From NCBI RefSeq assembly GCF_014635825.1, contig NZ_BMDO01000001.1, positions 558,001-622,000 of the forward strand: DNA of 64,000 nucleotides, written 5' to 3'. The translations under genes were made by a program, and so were the position numbers. This DNA comes from Mucilaginibacter galii. Its GTDB lineage: Bacteria; Bacteroidota; Bacteroidia; Sphingobacteriales; Sphingobacteriaceae. This document shows, in pieces, positions 38,445-47,614 of the stretch. The notes beneath the pieces are model-generated. The model searched no databases, had not been told where the DNA came from, and worked only from the letters and a program-made list of their open reading frames with translations. The stretch's first letter is position 1. Each line of letters opens with the position of its first letter.

Positions 38445-38987
38445 CTATTTCCATCGCCAGTTAAGCTCTTCGGTAACTGCTATACTATTGGCGGCGGCTA
38501 TATTGTTCAATTGCGCCGACAATAAGTTATAGTCAAAGCCGTGTTTGGGCAGGGTAATGGTATCTTGAGATTTTAGTTTAATAAAGAAATAACTGCCGGT
38601 TTCAGTTATGGATTCTATTTGCGATGTTTTGATCACAACATCGCCTATGCTGCTTTTGGTTGATATACTTTCATTAGTAATATCGTAATCAAATACAACA
38701 TCTTTGAGCGCTTTAAATCTATCCTCGGCATGCTTCTTATAATTTTGTTTGTAAATGACTTTTTGCAAAAACTGGTAAAATAACAAAAAGAGTATTCCGG
38801 CTATTATAAATCCCCACATTGTATAACTATCATGTGCAATGAACGAACCAGCGGCACCAATTAAACAACCTGCTACCAACAGCAACTTGACCTTAAGCCT
38901 CCTGCGTGTAGCCAAATCAGATTTTGAAGCAACGAATAAGTAATTATTTAACAGATCCTCAGCAGTGAACGTTACTCTCGCTTTCAT
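38445..38987 (-). CDS. YcxB-like membrane protein
   Basis: A 180-residue protein with two adjacent transmembrane segments (about 36-50 and 56-75) and a C-terminal beta-rich cytoplasmic domain (ISTKSSIGDVVIKTSQIESI), the layout of YcxB-like proteins. The ATG at 38987 (MKARVTFTAEDLL) is chosen over one 13 codons upstream. Function unknown. It lies between pgk and the hydrolase gene, with its own terminator. Confidence 0.7.
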   Translation of the reverse strand: MKARVTFTAEDLLNNYLFVASKSDLATRRRLKVKLLLVAGCLIGAAGSFIAHDSYTMWGFIIAGILFLLFYQFLQKVIYKQNYKKHAEDRFKALKDVVFDYDITNESISTKSSIGDVVIKTSQIESITETGSYFFIKLKSQDTITLPKHGFDYNLLSAQLNNIAAANSIAVTEELNWRWK

Positions 38988-39016
38988 GATTAATACTTTG
39001 AATTTTTTGTATAACA

Positions 39017-39044
39017 AAAAAGGCAAGCCGAAGCTTGCCTTTTA
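39017..39044 (-). terminator. Terminator after pgk
   Basis: AAAAGGCAAGC-CGAA-GCTTGCCTTTT, followed on the minus strand by a T run. Confidence 0.85.
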
Positions 39045-39059
39045 CGATCAAATAAAATT

Positions 39060-40253
39060 TTATAACTCGTTTATCGCCTTCACACCCGGCAATTCTTTAC
39101 CTTCCATATATTCAAGTAAAGCACCACCACCGGTTGATACGTAGCTTACATCATCGCTGAAACCAAATTTAGCTACAGCAGCAGCAGAGTCGCCACCACC
39201 AATTAAGGTGAACGCACCATTTTTAGTAGCTTCCACTACGGCTTCGGCTACGGCTTTGGTACCTTTTTCAAACGTCTCCATTTCAAAAACACCCATCGGG
39301 CCGTTCCATAAAACAGTTTTTGATTCGGCTACCACTTTGCTAAATAATTTAACCGATTCAGGGCCAATATCCAGTCCCATCCAACCATCCTGAATTTCGC
39401 CTTTTAAGGCAACACCAGTGTTGGCATTGTTAGCAAAAGCATCGGCAATAACCGAATCGAGCGGCAATAAAAGGTTTACGCCTTTTTGCTTAGCCTTTTC
39501 AATCAGCTCTAATGCTAGTTCCAACTTATCCATTTCTACCAATGAATTACCAATGGTGCCACCCTGAGCCTTGGCAAAAGTGTAGGCCATACCACCACCA
39601 ATAATGAGGTTATCTACTTTTGATAACATGCTTTCGATCAGCAATAGCTTATCACTCACCTTGGCACCACCCATAATAGCAGTAAAAGGTTTAGCAGCTC
39701 CGTTCAATACCTTTTCGGCATTTTCTAATTCAGCTGCCATTAAGTAACCAAAGTATTTGGCTTGTGGGAAGAACTGCGCTATTACCGCAGTTGAAGCGTG
39801 AGCACGGTGTGCGGTACCAAAGGCATCGTTCACATATATATCGCCTAATTTGGATAGCTTTTCGGCAAAATCTTTATCACCTTTCTCTTCTTGCTTATAA
39901 AAACGTAAATTTTCTAACAGCAATACGTCGCCATCTTTCAAGGCTCCTGCTTTTTCGGTAGCCTGTTCACCAATGCAATCATCGGCAAACTGCACTTCCT
40001 TACCCAAGAGCTCGCTTAAATGCGGAATAATGTGTTTGAGGGAAAATTCGTTGGTCGGGCCATCTTTCGGCCTGCCCAGGTGCGACATCAGGATAAGCGA
40101 ACCACCATCGGCCAATATCTTTTTCAAGGTTGGCAGCGCTGCAGTAATGCGGTTGTCGTCAGTTATGTTGTAATCTTTATCAAGCGGAACGTTAAAATCT
40201 ACCCTGATGAGGGCTTTTTTTCCGGCAAAGTTTAATTGGTCAATTGTTTTCAT
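39060..40253 (-). CDS. pgk: Phosphoglycerate kinase
   Basis: Glycolytic and gluconeogenic enzyme interconverting 1,3-bisphosphoglycerate and 3-phosphoglycerate with ADP/ATP. The 397 residues include RVDFNVPLD (17-25), [19 protein letters not shown], the hinge region GGAKVSDKL and the C-terminal nucleotide loop GGGDSAAAV with [10 protein letters not shown]. Monocistronic, with its own terminator. Confidence 0.98.
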   Translation of the reverse strand: MKTIDQLNFAGKKALIRVDFNVPLDKDYNITDDNRITAALPTLKKILADGGSLILMSHLGRPKDGPTNEFSLKHIIPHLSELLGKEVQFADDCIGEQATEKAGALKDGDVLLLENLRFYKQEEKGDKDFAEKLSKLGDIYVNDAFGTAHRAHASTAVIAQFFPQAKYFGYLMAAELENAEKVLNGAAKPFTAIMGGAKVSDKLLLIESMLSKVDNLIIGGGMAYTFAKAQGGTIGNSLVEMDKLELALELIEKAKQKGVNLLLPLDSVIADAFANNANTGVALKGEIQDGWMGLDIGPESVKLFSKVVAESKTVLWNGPMGVFEMETFEKGTKAVAEAVVEATKNGAFTLIGGGDSAAAVAKFGFSDDVSYVSTGGGALLEYMEGKELPGVKAINEL

Positions 40254-40556
40254 GAAGTAAGCACGTCAAATGAGTTGCCAAATTCAGAAATTAAATTCAC
40301 ATAGCATAAGGTAAAATCAAAAAAGTGTGAGATATACACTAAGTAATACCTCAAGCAAGTAAACGGATGTTACACAACACTCGCCTATTCCATCTAAAAA
40401 TCAAATAAATAAGAGTGGCAGTAATGCGGCACATAGTTGTAATAGAAGGCATTAACTCCATGTTTTGAATTTTTGGCAACGAAATTGCTTATGTAGAATT
40501 GACTTTTGCAGTTTTCAGGAGTCATACATTCAACACACTACTTAAAAACAATTATT
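40254..40556. other. Divergent intergenic region
   Basis: Should hold the promoters of pgk and of the glycine-zipper lipoprotein. No repeat or RNA is evident. Confidence 0.4.
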
Positions 40557-41063
40557 ATGATACAGTCAATGCGTTTATTATTAGTCACGGGAATATCAGT
40601 AGGTATGGTAGCATGTCACTCCAACCCTAACCCGTCTACAGTAAAAACAACAGATACTACTCCAGTGGTTGCAAAAGCAGACACTGCAGGCCTTGCTGCT
40701 TTTAAAGCCGCAAAACAAGCACGTTATGAAGACAGCTTAAAAAATGTTGGTGCCGAGCGTGAAAAAAGCCGTACCAAAACAACTTATGCTGCAACGCGCC
40801 CAAGAGCATCTTACGCATCATCAGGTTCAAGATCATCTTCTGCTGCATCGGGCTACGGAAGTACTGCATACCCGGTGGCTAAAAAGAAAAGCCATGCTGC
40901 ACGTAACGGTGCATTGATAGGTGCCGGTGCTGGTGCATTAACAGGTGCTTTAGTTACCAAGAAAAACAGAGGTGTAGGTGCGCTGATTGGTGGTGTTGCC
41001 GGTGGTGCCGCTGGTTTTGGTGTTGGTAAGATTGTAGAAAAGAAAAAACAGAATAACCAATAA
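40557..41063 (+). CDS. Glycine-zipper lipoprotein
   Basis: A 168-residue lipoprotein (lipobox MVAC, Cys near 20). A Thr/Ala/Ser-rich linker (about 24-115) leads to a C-terminal glycine-zipper domain with repeated GxxxGxxxG pattern (GALIGAGAGALTGALV and GVGALIGGVAGGAAGFGVG). Such domains insert into or pack against membranes, often in envelope-stress or cell-envelope proteins. The ATG at 40557 is chosen over one 17 codons upstream, which has no signal-peptide character. Confidence 0.8.
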   Translation: MIQSMRLLLVTGISVGMVACHSNPNPSTVKTTDTTPVVAKADTAGLAAFKAAKQARYEDSLKNVGAEREKSRTKTTYAATRPRASYASSGSRSSSAASGYGSTAYPVAKKKSHAARNGALIGAGAGALTGALVTKKNRGVGALIGGVAGGAAGFGVGKIVEKKKQNNQ

Positions 41064-41079
41064 TCAGTATTTTGAATAT

Positions 41080-41114
41080 AAAAAAAGCAACCTCAAATGA
41101 GGTTGCTTTTTTTA
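41080..41114. terminator. Bidirectional terminator between convergent genes
   Basis: AAAAAAAGCAACCTC-AAAT-GAGGTTGCTTTTTTT is a perfect stem with A and T tails, suited to both the + and - gene. Confidence 0.9.
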
Positions 41115-41159
41115 TATATTTATGTTTTGGACGAGCATATTACATTTTTGAAATAACGC

Positions 41160-41594
41160 CTATTGTATCTTCAAATACATAGCATAATGCGGACCAATGC
41201 CAGGGATATCAAACTCCTTGGATACCACCTCGAAACCTACATTGCCATAAAAGTTCACGGCCACCTGGCGGGCGTTACACCATATATAGTTGGCTTTTTG
41301 TCCGCGCAGGTACACAACGGCAAAATTAATCAGTTGGGTACCTAAGCCCTTGCCCTGGTGTTCTTTTAACGTAGCCATACCGCGTAACTGGTACCCCCTA
41401 CCCGTAAACTCGGCGTAGCTTTGCGGATGAAATGAAGCCACGCAAACCAGTTGCTCGTTTACAAAATAACCGAGGTGAAAGCTATCCGGATTATCATCGC
41501 CGGTAAAGCGGCACTCATCGAGCGTAAGTTTACCCTCTCTGAGGATTTCGTTACGGATAGGGAGGATATCGTCTTGGGATATAAATTTTATCAT
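41160..41594 (-). CDS. GNAT family N-acetyltransferase
   Basis: A 144-residue GNAT protein. The acetyl-CoA binding loop is HQGKGLGTQLI (about 79-89), preceded by QLRGMATL. The substrate is unknown. Single gene, flanked downstream by a bidirectional terminator and upstream by a dispersed repeat. Confidence 0.88.
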   Translation of the reverse strand: MIKFISQDDILPIRNEILREGKLTLDECRFTGDDNPDSFHLGYFVNEQLVCVASFHPQSYAEFTGRGYQLRGMATLKEHQGKGLGTQLINFAVVYLRGQKANYIWCNARQVAVNFYGNVGFEVVSKEFDIPGIGPHYAMYLKIQ

Positions 41595-41640
41595 GTTATT
41601 ACTCGACCGTATAGTTTTAGTGCGTTTTAAACTTTGGTTA

Positions 41641-41791
41641 GTGTGGTTGAACTCACTTCGTCTCGCTCATTGCCGCGAGTGGCTACTACTTTTGTCTTAG
41701 CCACAAAAGTAGCAAAAAGGCCAAGCCAGCACAATCCCTGCTAACGCACAAGGCCAACTCCCGGCCGGGTGCGCTGGCGAGCCTACGCTTC
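41641..41791 (-). repeat. About 150-base dispersed repeat, copy 1 (family 3)
   Basis: Contains two internal inverted repeats: CCAGCGCACCCGGCCGGG with a matching GGGATTGTGCTGG, and GCTACTTTTGTGGCTAAGAC with matching AAAAGTAGTAGC. Near-identical copies are at 44668-44812 and 53719-53870. Confidence 0.85.
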
Positions 41792-41856
41792 TTTTTAACA
41801 GTGCGTTACTCTGCAATGCTGATGTTTTTCTAAATCGATTATCTTGATTCAAGACT

Positions 41857-42876
41857 CTAAACTCTTGACTCTGTATGCTGTAATCTCTCCACAGCTATCT
41901 TCTCCACCAAGTCCGCCAAACGGCTGCTGTAGCCCATTTCGTTGTCGTACCAGCCTACTACTTTCACCAGGTCGCCTACTATGGAAGTAAGCTGGGCATC
42001 AAAGATGCAGCTGTGCGGGTTATCTAATATATCGGTAGAAACAATGGGGTCTTCGGTGTATTCCAAAATGTCTTTTAGGGGCCCTTCGGCAGCTTGTTTA
42101 AATGCCGCATTAATAGATTCGACGGTAGCTGGCTTTTTAAGCAGGCAGGTAAAATCTGTTAAAGAGCCATTTAGCACAGGCACCCTGATACCGGCACCAC
42201 CCAGTTTGCTCTCTAAATGAGGAAATATACTCGTAATGGCCTTGGCAGCACCTGTAGTGGTTGGAATAATTGAGGCTGATGCTGCCCGTGCCCTACGCAG
42301 GTCTTTGTGGGGTGCATCGTGCAGGTTTTGGTCGCCGGTCATAGAGTGCACGGTGGTTATGTAACCCTCGGTAATGCCCCAGTTATCTTCTAACACTTTC
42401 ACCATAGCAGCCACGTTATTAGTAGTGCAAGAGGCGTTGCTCAATATGGGCGAACGCAGATCGACCTCGCCATCGTTCACACCCAAAACTACGGTAGGCA
42501 CGGCCTTGCCGCCCGCCGGGGCCGAAAGTAAAACCTGCTTTGCGCCGGCCGCCAAATGCTGTTGCCCGCCATCTAAAGAAGCAAACCTACCTGTCGATTC
42601 TATCACCAGGTCAATATCCAGCTCGGCCCAGGGCAGGTTAACGGGGATATGCTCTGCCAGCACTCTAATACTTTTACTGTTAATAAATAAGTGCTTATCA
42701 TCAAACGTAACCTCGCCCTTAAAACCGCGGTGAACGGTATCGTACTTAAATAAATGTGCCAGGGTATGGGTATTGGTAATATCGTTAATGGCTACCACCT
42801 CAATACCGGGGCGGTTTAAAATATTCCGTAAAAATATGCGGCCTATGCGGCCAAATCCGTTAATGGCAATCCTCAT
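41857..42876 (-). CDS. gap: Glyceraldehyde-3-phosphate dehydrogenase, type I
   Basis: Phosphorylating NAD-type GAPDH of glycolysis. The 339 residues have the Rossmann start INGFGRIGR (4-12), D32 in NDITN consistent with NAD preference, the active-site SNASCTTNN with C150, and HSMTGDQ near 177. The last residues (HTESRV) are encoded by a short dispersed repeat also found between ftsW and murG. Stand-alone. Confidence 0.95.
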   Translation of the reverse strand: MRIAINGFGRIGRIFLRNILNRPGIEVVAINDITNTHTLAHLFKYDTVHRGFKGEVTFDDKHLFINSKSIRVLAEHIPVNLPWAELDIDLVIESTGRFASLDGGQQHLAAGAKQVLLSAPAGGKAVPTVVLGVNDGEVDLRSPILSNASCTTNNVAAMVKVLEDNWGITEGYITTVHSMTGDQNLHDAPHKDLRRARAASASIIPTTTGAAKAITSIFPHLESKLGGAGIRVPVLNGSLTDFTCLLKKPATVESINAAFKQAAEGPLKDILEYTEDPIVSTDILDNPHSCIFDAQLTSIVGDLVKVVGWYDNEMGYSSRLADLVEKIAVERLQHTESRV

Positions 42877-43015
42877 GATCAGTACCTTAATTCAACAGCA
42901 AAGTTATTAAATATAGGAGTTGTATGTGCGCCCCAATTCCATGCCGCGGTCATAATTGTAGGCTATACCCTTTATATTAGTTATTTTAGCGGCCACAACA
43001 TCTGTATGCTAAGCT

Positions 43016-44587
43016 ATGAACAACAATAAATTAGCACATTTAATTTTAGGGATACCGCTGCTGGCAACGCTTATCATCGGCATATTCAGCTACATGGCTC
43101 CGCCTGCCATTTACCCCGACCCAAGCTGGGGTTTCCAGGTGATGCGATCTATGGAAATGGGCGGCGGCTTTAACCAACTCGTTAGCCCCGATCAGGCCAA
43201 TATTGCCAAGAACACTTCTTTGTTCTTGACCTGGTGGTCGCCCGGGCAATACTTAACACCCTACGTTTTCAAACAGATATTCGGCATAAATACTGGTCAG
43301 GCTTCGGTTATAACCATTGTTTTGTGCGAGATGATTGGACTGCTGGGCTTTTTTGCCTTCTTTAAAAAGATTGGCTTTAAACCTGTGCTGGCAGCGGCGA
43401 GCGTACTATTTATAAGTTGCCAGCAGTTTTACTATATTCCGTATATATTTTACAATGGTGGTGAGGTATTGATGTTTGCCTATGCCGGTTGGTTCTTATA
43501 CGGCTGCTTTTACTTTAAGAAGACAAGCATCCCTATGGTACTATTTGTGCTGATTGCAGGGTGGATAGGCTTCTATACTAAATCGACCATGTTACTGGTG
43601 TACGCGGCCGGTTTGCTTTGCTTGTGGATTAATATTTCGCCCCCGCGAAAAGATTACGCCGTTTGGCTAAAGAATGGCTTTGCCATTGGCATACCTGCGG
43701 TACTTTCGGTAGCCTGCATTTACCTGTTCTTTTTAAGCAAGGGCAGCAACCCGGCATCGGCAAGCGACCATAGCTGGCGGGTAATTTGGGAAACGTTCAG
43801 CTTCCCGCTGGCCTCACCCCTGCTGTCGGGTTTTTCGGTAGATGATCTTACCAATGGCTTGGTGTACTCGCCCGACGGACAGATGTTCAACCATTTTTGG
43901 ACGGTTGTGCTTTTGCTCACCATGGCTGCTTTAAGCCTTGTCTTGATCATTTGCATACTACGCTATGTACCTTACCGCCCATGCAAAATAGTGGTAGCCG
44001 TATTTTACAGCATATTTGTATTATTTTTTAGCTACGCCTTTTTCAGGCAACTGGCCATATCTTATGAGGGTCGGCATTTCCGCGTTGTTGGCTTGGTTGT
44101 AATTCCCGGCACGTTATACCTCATTAGCCAAACCCGTATGGTTTTTAAAACTGCTTTTGCATTGGTATGGCTGTTTATAACCTATACCAGCTATGCCCGG
44201 CTTTATCGCGAATACAATTACAATAAGACCGAAGGCATACACGGACACACCGGCATAACACAGCAGTTTATAGATCAGCCTACCATGAACTATGTAATGC
44301 AACAAGACCGCCAGCAGCACAATGCCATCTTTGCTTTTACCAGTGCCGATTTGGGTTTAGAGATACAACACAACCGCATGATCACCATTGAACCTATTGG
44401 TGCTGATGTGGGTATTGACCTGGAAGATTATTTGTATAAAGGACATGCAGGTCCCTTATATTTGGTGCTCCCCATAGATTATAATAAAAATGGACTCTCT
44501 AAATTTGTAATGAAGTGTTTCCCGGGTTATAAAGGGTTTACAGTACAGAAGATGACGGAGGAGTATGTGGTTTATAAGGCGGAGTAA
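43016..44587 (+). CDS. Polytopic membrane protein, GT-C-like
   Basis: A 523-residue inner-membrane protein with about ten to eleven hydrophobic segments and a C-terminal soluble tail of about 120 residues. The first long periplasmic loop has YPDPSWGFQVMRSMEMGG, an acidic-aromatic pattern seen in GT-C type glycosyltransferases, but no family can be assigned with confidence. Divergent from gap. Function unknown. Confidence 0.65.
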   Translation: MNNNKLAHLILGIPLLATLIIGIFSYMAPPAIYPDPSWGFQVMRSMEMGGGFNQLVSPDQANIAKNTSLFLTWWSPGQYLTPYVFKQIFGINTGQASVITIVLCEMIGLLGFFAFFKKIGFKPVLAAASVLFISCQQFYYIPYIFYNGGEVLMFAYAGWFLYGCFYFKKTSIPMVLFVLIAGWIGFYTKSTMLLVYAAGLLCLWINISPPRKDYAVWLKNGFAIGIPAVLSVACIYLFFLSKGSNPASASDHSWRVIWETFSFPLASPLLSGFSVDDLTNGLVYSPDGQMFNHFWTVVLLLTMAALSLVLIICILRYVPYRPCKIVVAVFYSIFVLFFSYAFFRQLAISYEGRHFRVVGLVVIPGTLYLISQTRMVFKTAFALVWLFITYTSYARLYREYNYNKTEGIHGHTGITQQFIDQPTMNYVMQQDRQQHNAIFAFTSADLGLEIQHNRMITIEPIGADVGIDLEDYLYKGHAGPLYLVLPIDYNKNGLSKFVMKCFPGYKGFTVQKMTEEYVVYKAE

Positions 44588-44616
44588 TGTGACGTTATTC
44601 TAACTTTATTGCGGTG

Positions 44617-44648
44617 AAACCCCTCCCTTGCCCTCCCCAAGGAGGGAA
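44617..44648. repeat. GC-rich palindromic half-element (family 1)
   Basis: A single copy with a CCCTCCC...GGAGGGA core, directly past the membrane protein gene. A family 3 copy follows at once. Confidence 0.75.
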
Positions 44649-44667
44649 CTAACACTACCGTTCACGA

Positions 44668-44812
44668 GAAGCGTGGGGCATCCAGCGTACCCGGCCGGGC
44701 GTATGGCCTGTGTGTTTGCAGGGATTACGCTGGATAGGCCTTTTGGTTACTTTGTGGCTATGACAAAGTAACAGCCTCTGCGGCGAATGAGCAGACGAAG
44801 TAAGTTCAACAG
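44668..44812 (+). repeat. About 150-base dispersed repeat, copy 2 (family 3)
   Basis: Same block order as copies 1 and 3 but more diverged, with matching changes on both sides of an internal stem: GGTTACTTTGTGGC pairs with a matching CAAAGTAAC. Confidence 0.85.
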
Positions 44813-44860
44813 TACTACGTCGAGTTCAGATCCACTAAACTCATTAAAACGGCACAAACT

Positions 44861-44897
44861 GTTCGAACAGGATTTCTCAGTATCGTTCGAAATGACA
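44861..44897. repeat. 'GTTCGAACAGGATTTCTCA' repeat (family 4)
   Basis: Half-copy of a repeat that also occurs at 45988-46080 and 53461-53504. Confidence 0.6.
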
Positions 44898-44901
44898 AAA
44901 T

Positions 44902-44946
44902 CAATAAATGAAAAGAGGCACTTAAAATGCCTCTTTTCATTTATTG
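44902..44946 (-). terminator. Strong hairpin overlapping the obgE stop
   Basis: A 19-bp perfect stem (44902-44920 with 44928-44946) and a 7-base loop. The obgE stop (44941-44943) lies in one arm. Likely terminator for obgE, and perhaps also for the membrane gene on the other strand. Confidence 0.75.
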
Positions 44947-45939
44947 ATTAATCTCTTTCCATAACAAATCCTTTAACGGATCTAAGCCTTGCTGGGCTAC
45001 GGCTGATATGAAAACGGAAGGAATACCTTCAGGTAGTTCGGCTTGCATTTCTTTTTGCAGTTCCTCGTCGAGCAAATCGCTTTTTGTGATAGCCAGTACG
45101 CGGGGTTTGTGAATTAACTCGGGATTATATTGTTCCAGCTCGTTGAGTAGGATGGCGTATTCTTCTTTAATGCTGCGGTTTGTATCCGCCGGAATCATGA
45201 ACAATAATACCGAGTTGCGCTCAATATGGCGTAAGAAACGGATACCCAAGCCTTTACCATTTGATGCACCTTCGATGATACCCGGAATATCGGCCATTAC
45301 AAAAGACTTGTTACCTCGGTAAGCTACAATGCCCAGGTTAGGTACCAGTGTGGTAAAAGCGTAATCGGCAATTTCGGGTTTAGCGGCAGATACTACCGAA
45401 AGCAGCGTGGACTTGCCCGCATTGGGGAAGCCTACCAAACCTACATCAGCCAGTAATTTTAATTCCAGTACGTTCCATTGTTCTTTGCCGGGTTCGCCGG
45501 GTTGCGCATAACGAGGGGTTTGCTGGGTGGGAGTTTTGAAATGCCAATTGCCCAAGCCACCGCGGCCGCCGTCTGTTAAGATCTTAGTTTCGCCGTCTTT
45601 GGTAATTTCGAACAATACCTCGCCAGTTTCCGCATCCTTGGCAATGGTGCCCATAGGTACTTCCAAAATCTCATCGCGACCAGTTTTGCCGGTGCTTAGT
45701 CCGCTGCTGCCGCTGTCGCCATCGCCTGCCATCACATGTTTACGGTATTTTAAGTGCAGCAAGGTCCACAACTGGGCATTACCTTTTACAATAACATGCC
45801 CACCACGGCCACCATCGCCACCATCGGGGCCACCCTTGGCGGTGTGTTTATCGCGGTGCAAATGGGTAGAACCCGCACCACCTTTGCCCGAGCGGCAGTT
45901 TATTTTTACGTAATCGACAAAGTTTGATCCCTGGCTCAT
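44941..45939 (-). CDS. obgE: GTPase ObgE/CgtA
   Basis: Essential GTPase of 50S ribosome assembly and stress control. The 332 residues have an Obg glycine-rich domain (about 1-157, with [10 protein letters not shown]), then the G domain with the P-loop GFPNAGKST (about 166-174), switch [15 protein letters not shown] and SAVAQQG. It lacks the variable C-terminal OCT domain, which many short Obg proteins also lack. adk lies upstream. Confidence 0.97.
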   Translation of the reverse strand: MSQGSNFVDYVKINCRSGKGGAGSTHLHRDKHTAKGGPDGGDGGRGGHVIVKGNAQLWTLLHLKYRKHVMAGDGDSGSSGLSTGKTGRDEILEVPMGTIAKDAETGEVLFEITKDGETKILTDGGRGGLGNWHFKTPTQQTPRYAQPGEPGKEQWNVLELKLLADVGLVGFPNAGKSTLLSVVSAAKPEIADYAFTTLVPNLGIVAYRGNKSFVMADIPGIIEGASNGKGLGIRFLRHIERNSVLLFMIPADTNRSIKEEYAILLNELEQYNPELIHKPRVLAITKSDLLDEELQKEMQAELPEGIPSVFISAVAQQGLDPLKDLLWKEINQ

Positions 45940-45987
45940 TTTATTTCGGATATCGAATGTTCAATTTCGGATTTGTTCCGAAACCTT

Positions 45988-46080
45988 GTCATTTCGAGTG
46001 ATAACGAGAAATCCTGTTCGATGCAGTATATAGCAAACTTAGTTGTTGAAACAAGATCTCTCACTACCGTTCGAGATGAC
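45988..46080. repeat. Inverted-repeat element between adk and obgE (family 4)
   Basis: GTCATTTCGAGTGATAACGAGAAATC at the left end is matched in inverted order by GATCTCTCACTACCGTTCGAGATGAC at the right end, about 93 bases overall, imperfect. Confidence 0.65.
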
Positions 46081-46194
46081 ATTTTATTATTAATAGAATT
46101 AGGCAACCGCCTAAAACAACAATTTCGGATTTAAACAATCCTGTTAAGGTTTTGCTTAAATCCGAAATGTAAAAAACAGATTCTTAACGAACCT

Positions 46195-46767
46195 TTAATA
46201 TTGATTAACAACCGAACTAAGCTCGGTAAAAATATCATCTACAGAACCTATACCGTTTATGCTGGTAAATTTGTCTTGCGCTTTGTAAAACTCGGCTACC
46301 GGGGTAGTTTTGTTATTATACTCGTTAATGCGTTTACGGATAATTTCCGGGTTGGCATCATCGGGGCGGCCCGAATCTTTACCACGAAGCAGCAAGCGGT
46401 TTTCCAGTTCCTGATCATCAACCACTAAAGCAATCATGCCCGAAATGCTGGTACTTTTTCCTTCTAATAAAGTATCTAAAGCTGCAGCCTGAGCTACCGT
46501 ACGCGGAAAACCATCGAAAATAAACCCTTTAGCTTCAGGATTAGCATCCAGCTTATTGCTGATCATGCCTATCACTACCTCATCGGGTACCAGTACACCT
46601 TTATCCATCAGCTTTTTAGCCTCAAGACCCAAAGTGGTTCCCTGCGAAATTTCGTTGCGTAAGATGTCTCCGGTTGAAAGATGGATTAAGCCGTATTTTT
46701 CAATCAGTTTTTGAGATTGTGTACCCTTCCCTGCGCCGGGCGGACCAAACAAAACTAAGTTCAGCAT
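46195..46767 (-). CDS. adk: Adenylate kinase
   Basis: Interconverts ATP + AMP and 2 ADP. The 190 residues carry the P-loop GPPGAGKGT (8-16), the AMP site STGDILRNE, FDGFPRTVAQA and a short lid (LRGKDSGRPDDAN), i.e. the short form without a zinc lid. It lies between the tRNA-Arg and obgE genes, all on the minus strand. Confidence 0.97.
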   Translation of the reverse strand: MLNLVLFGPPGAGKGTQSQKLIEKYGLIHLSTGDILRNEISQGTTLGLEAKKLMDKGVLVPDEVVIGMISNKLDANPEAKGFIFDGFPRTVAQAAALDTLLEGKSTSISGMIALVVDDQELENRLLLRGKDSGRPDDANPEIIRKRINEYNNKTTPVAEFYKAQDKFTSINGIGSVDDIFTELSSVVNQY

Positions 46768-46787
46768 CCTTTATTGTGATTTTAAAT

Positions 46788-46826
46788 TAAAAAGCCTTTC
46801 TGCAAATAATTACGGAAAGGCTTTTG
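46788..46826 (-). terminator. Terminator after tRNA-Arg
   Basis: AAAAGCCTTTC pairs with GGAAAGGCTTTT around a 13-base loop. It lies just past the tRNA on the minus strand and before adk. Confidence 0.75.
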
Positions 46827-46835
46827 GATAAAGAG

Positions 46836-46909
46836 TGCACTCGAAGGGAGTCGAACCCCTAACCTTCTGATCCGTAGTCAGATGCTCTATCCAATTGAGC
46901 TACGAGTGC
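46836..46909 (-). tRNA. tRNA-Arg, anticodon ACG
   Basis: A 74-base cloverleaf on the minus strand. The acceptor stem is GCACTCG with CGAGTGC and discriminator A. D-arm GCTC...GAGC, anticodon stem TCTGA/TCAGA with loop CTACGGA (anticodon ACG), and T-arm with GGTTCGACTCC-type loop. The CCA end is not encoded. The ACG anticodon is expected to be modified to inosine and to read CGN codons. Confidence 0.96.
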
Positions 46910-47017
46910 TTAACCTTGTATTCAGAAACGTATTATGTTTTGTAGTCATAATGTCGTCTCTGAAACGGAATGCAAAAGTAGCATAATTTTGCATTCCGCT
47001 CAAATATTTTTTAAAAT

Positions 47018-47479
47018 TTACTTTAACTTTTCTGCAATTGCATCAAAATCAGGCAAATCCCCTGCCGACTCCAGCACTTCGGCATAAATAATGTTCTGCT
47101 CTTCGTCAATTACAAAGGCTGCACGTTTAGAAACACCTTTCATTCCGAATACAAATTCTTGGTACAAGGCACCGTAAGCCGTAGAAACAGTTTTGTTAAA
47201 ATCGGATAGTAACGGAAACTGGTAATTGTTCTCTTCTTTAAATTTGGCCAGGGTAAAAGGCGAATCTACAGAGATACCGAATACCTGGGCATTAATGCCT
47301 TCGTAAAAGCCAAAATTATCGCGCAGGGTACACAATTGTGTGGTACATACGCCGGTGAATGCCATAGGAAAAAAGTGCAATACCACTTTTTGTCCTTTAA
47401 AATCGGCTAATGAAGTTTCTTTCAATTCGGAAGATACCAGCGTAAACTGTGGAGCGGGCTGGCCTGGTTGTAATGACAT
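47018..47479 (-). CDS. Peroxiredoxin (AhpC/TSA family)
   Basis: Thiol peroxidase of 153 residues. The peroxidatic cysteine is C45 in PMAFTGVC, and C50 follows in CTTQLC, a spacing seen in Bcp/AhpE-type atypical peroxiredoxins. The ATG at 47479 (MSLQPGQPAPQF) is preferred over one 7 codons upstream. Upstream of and co-directional with the tRNA, but separated from it by about 100 bases. Confidence 0.92.
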   Translation of the reverse strand: MSLQPGQPAPQFTLVSSELKETSLADFKGQKVVLHFFPMAFTGVCTTQLCTLRDNFGFYEGINAQVFGISVDSPFTLAKFKEENNYQFPLLSDFNKTVSTAYGALYQEFVFGMKGVSKRAAFVIDEEQNIIYAEVLESAGDLPDFDAIAEKLK

Positions 47480-47614
47480 AGCTATCTGTTTTTTCTTCAA
47501 ATTAAAGATTTAACTACGGTATTTGAAGTATAGCGAATGGTTTGCTATTAAATATGATGTTATTATAACCAAACTTAACCAACGCACTAAAGTTTATTAA
47601 ATAAAATATAGCCC

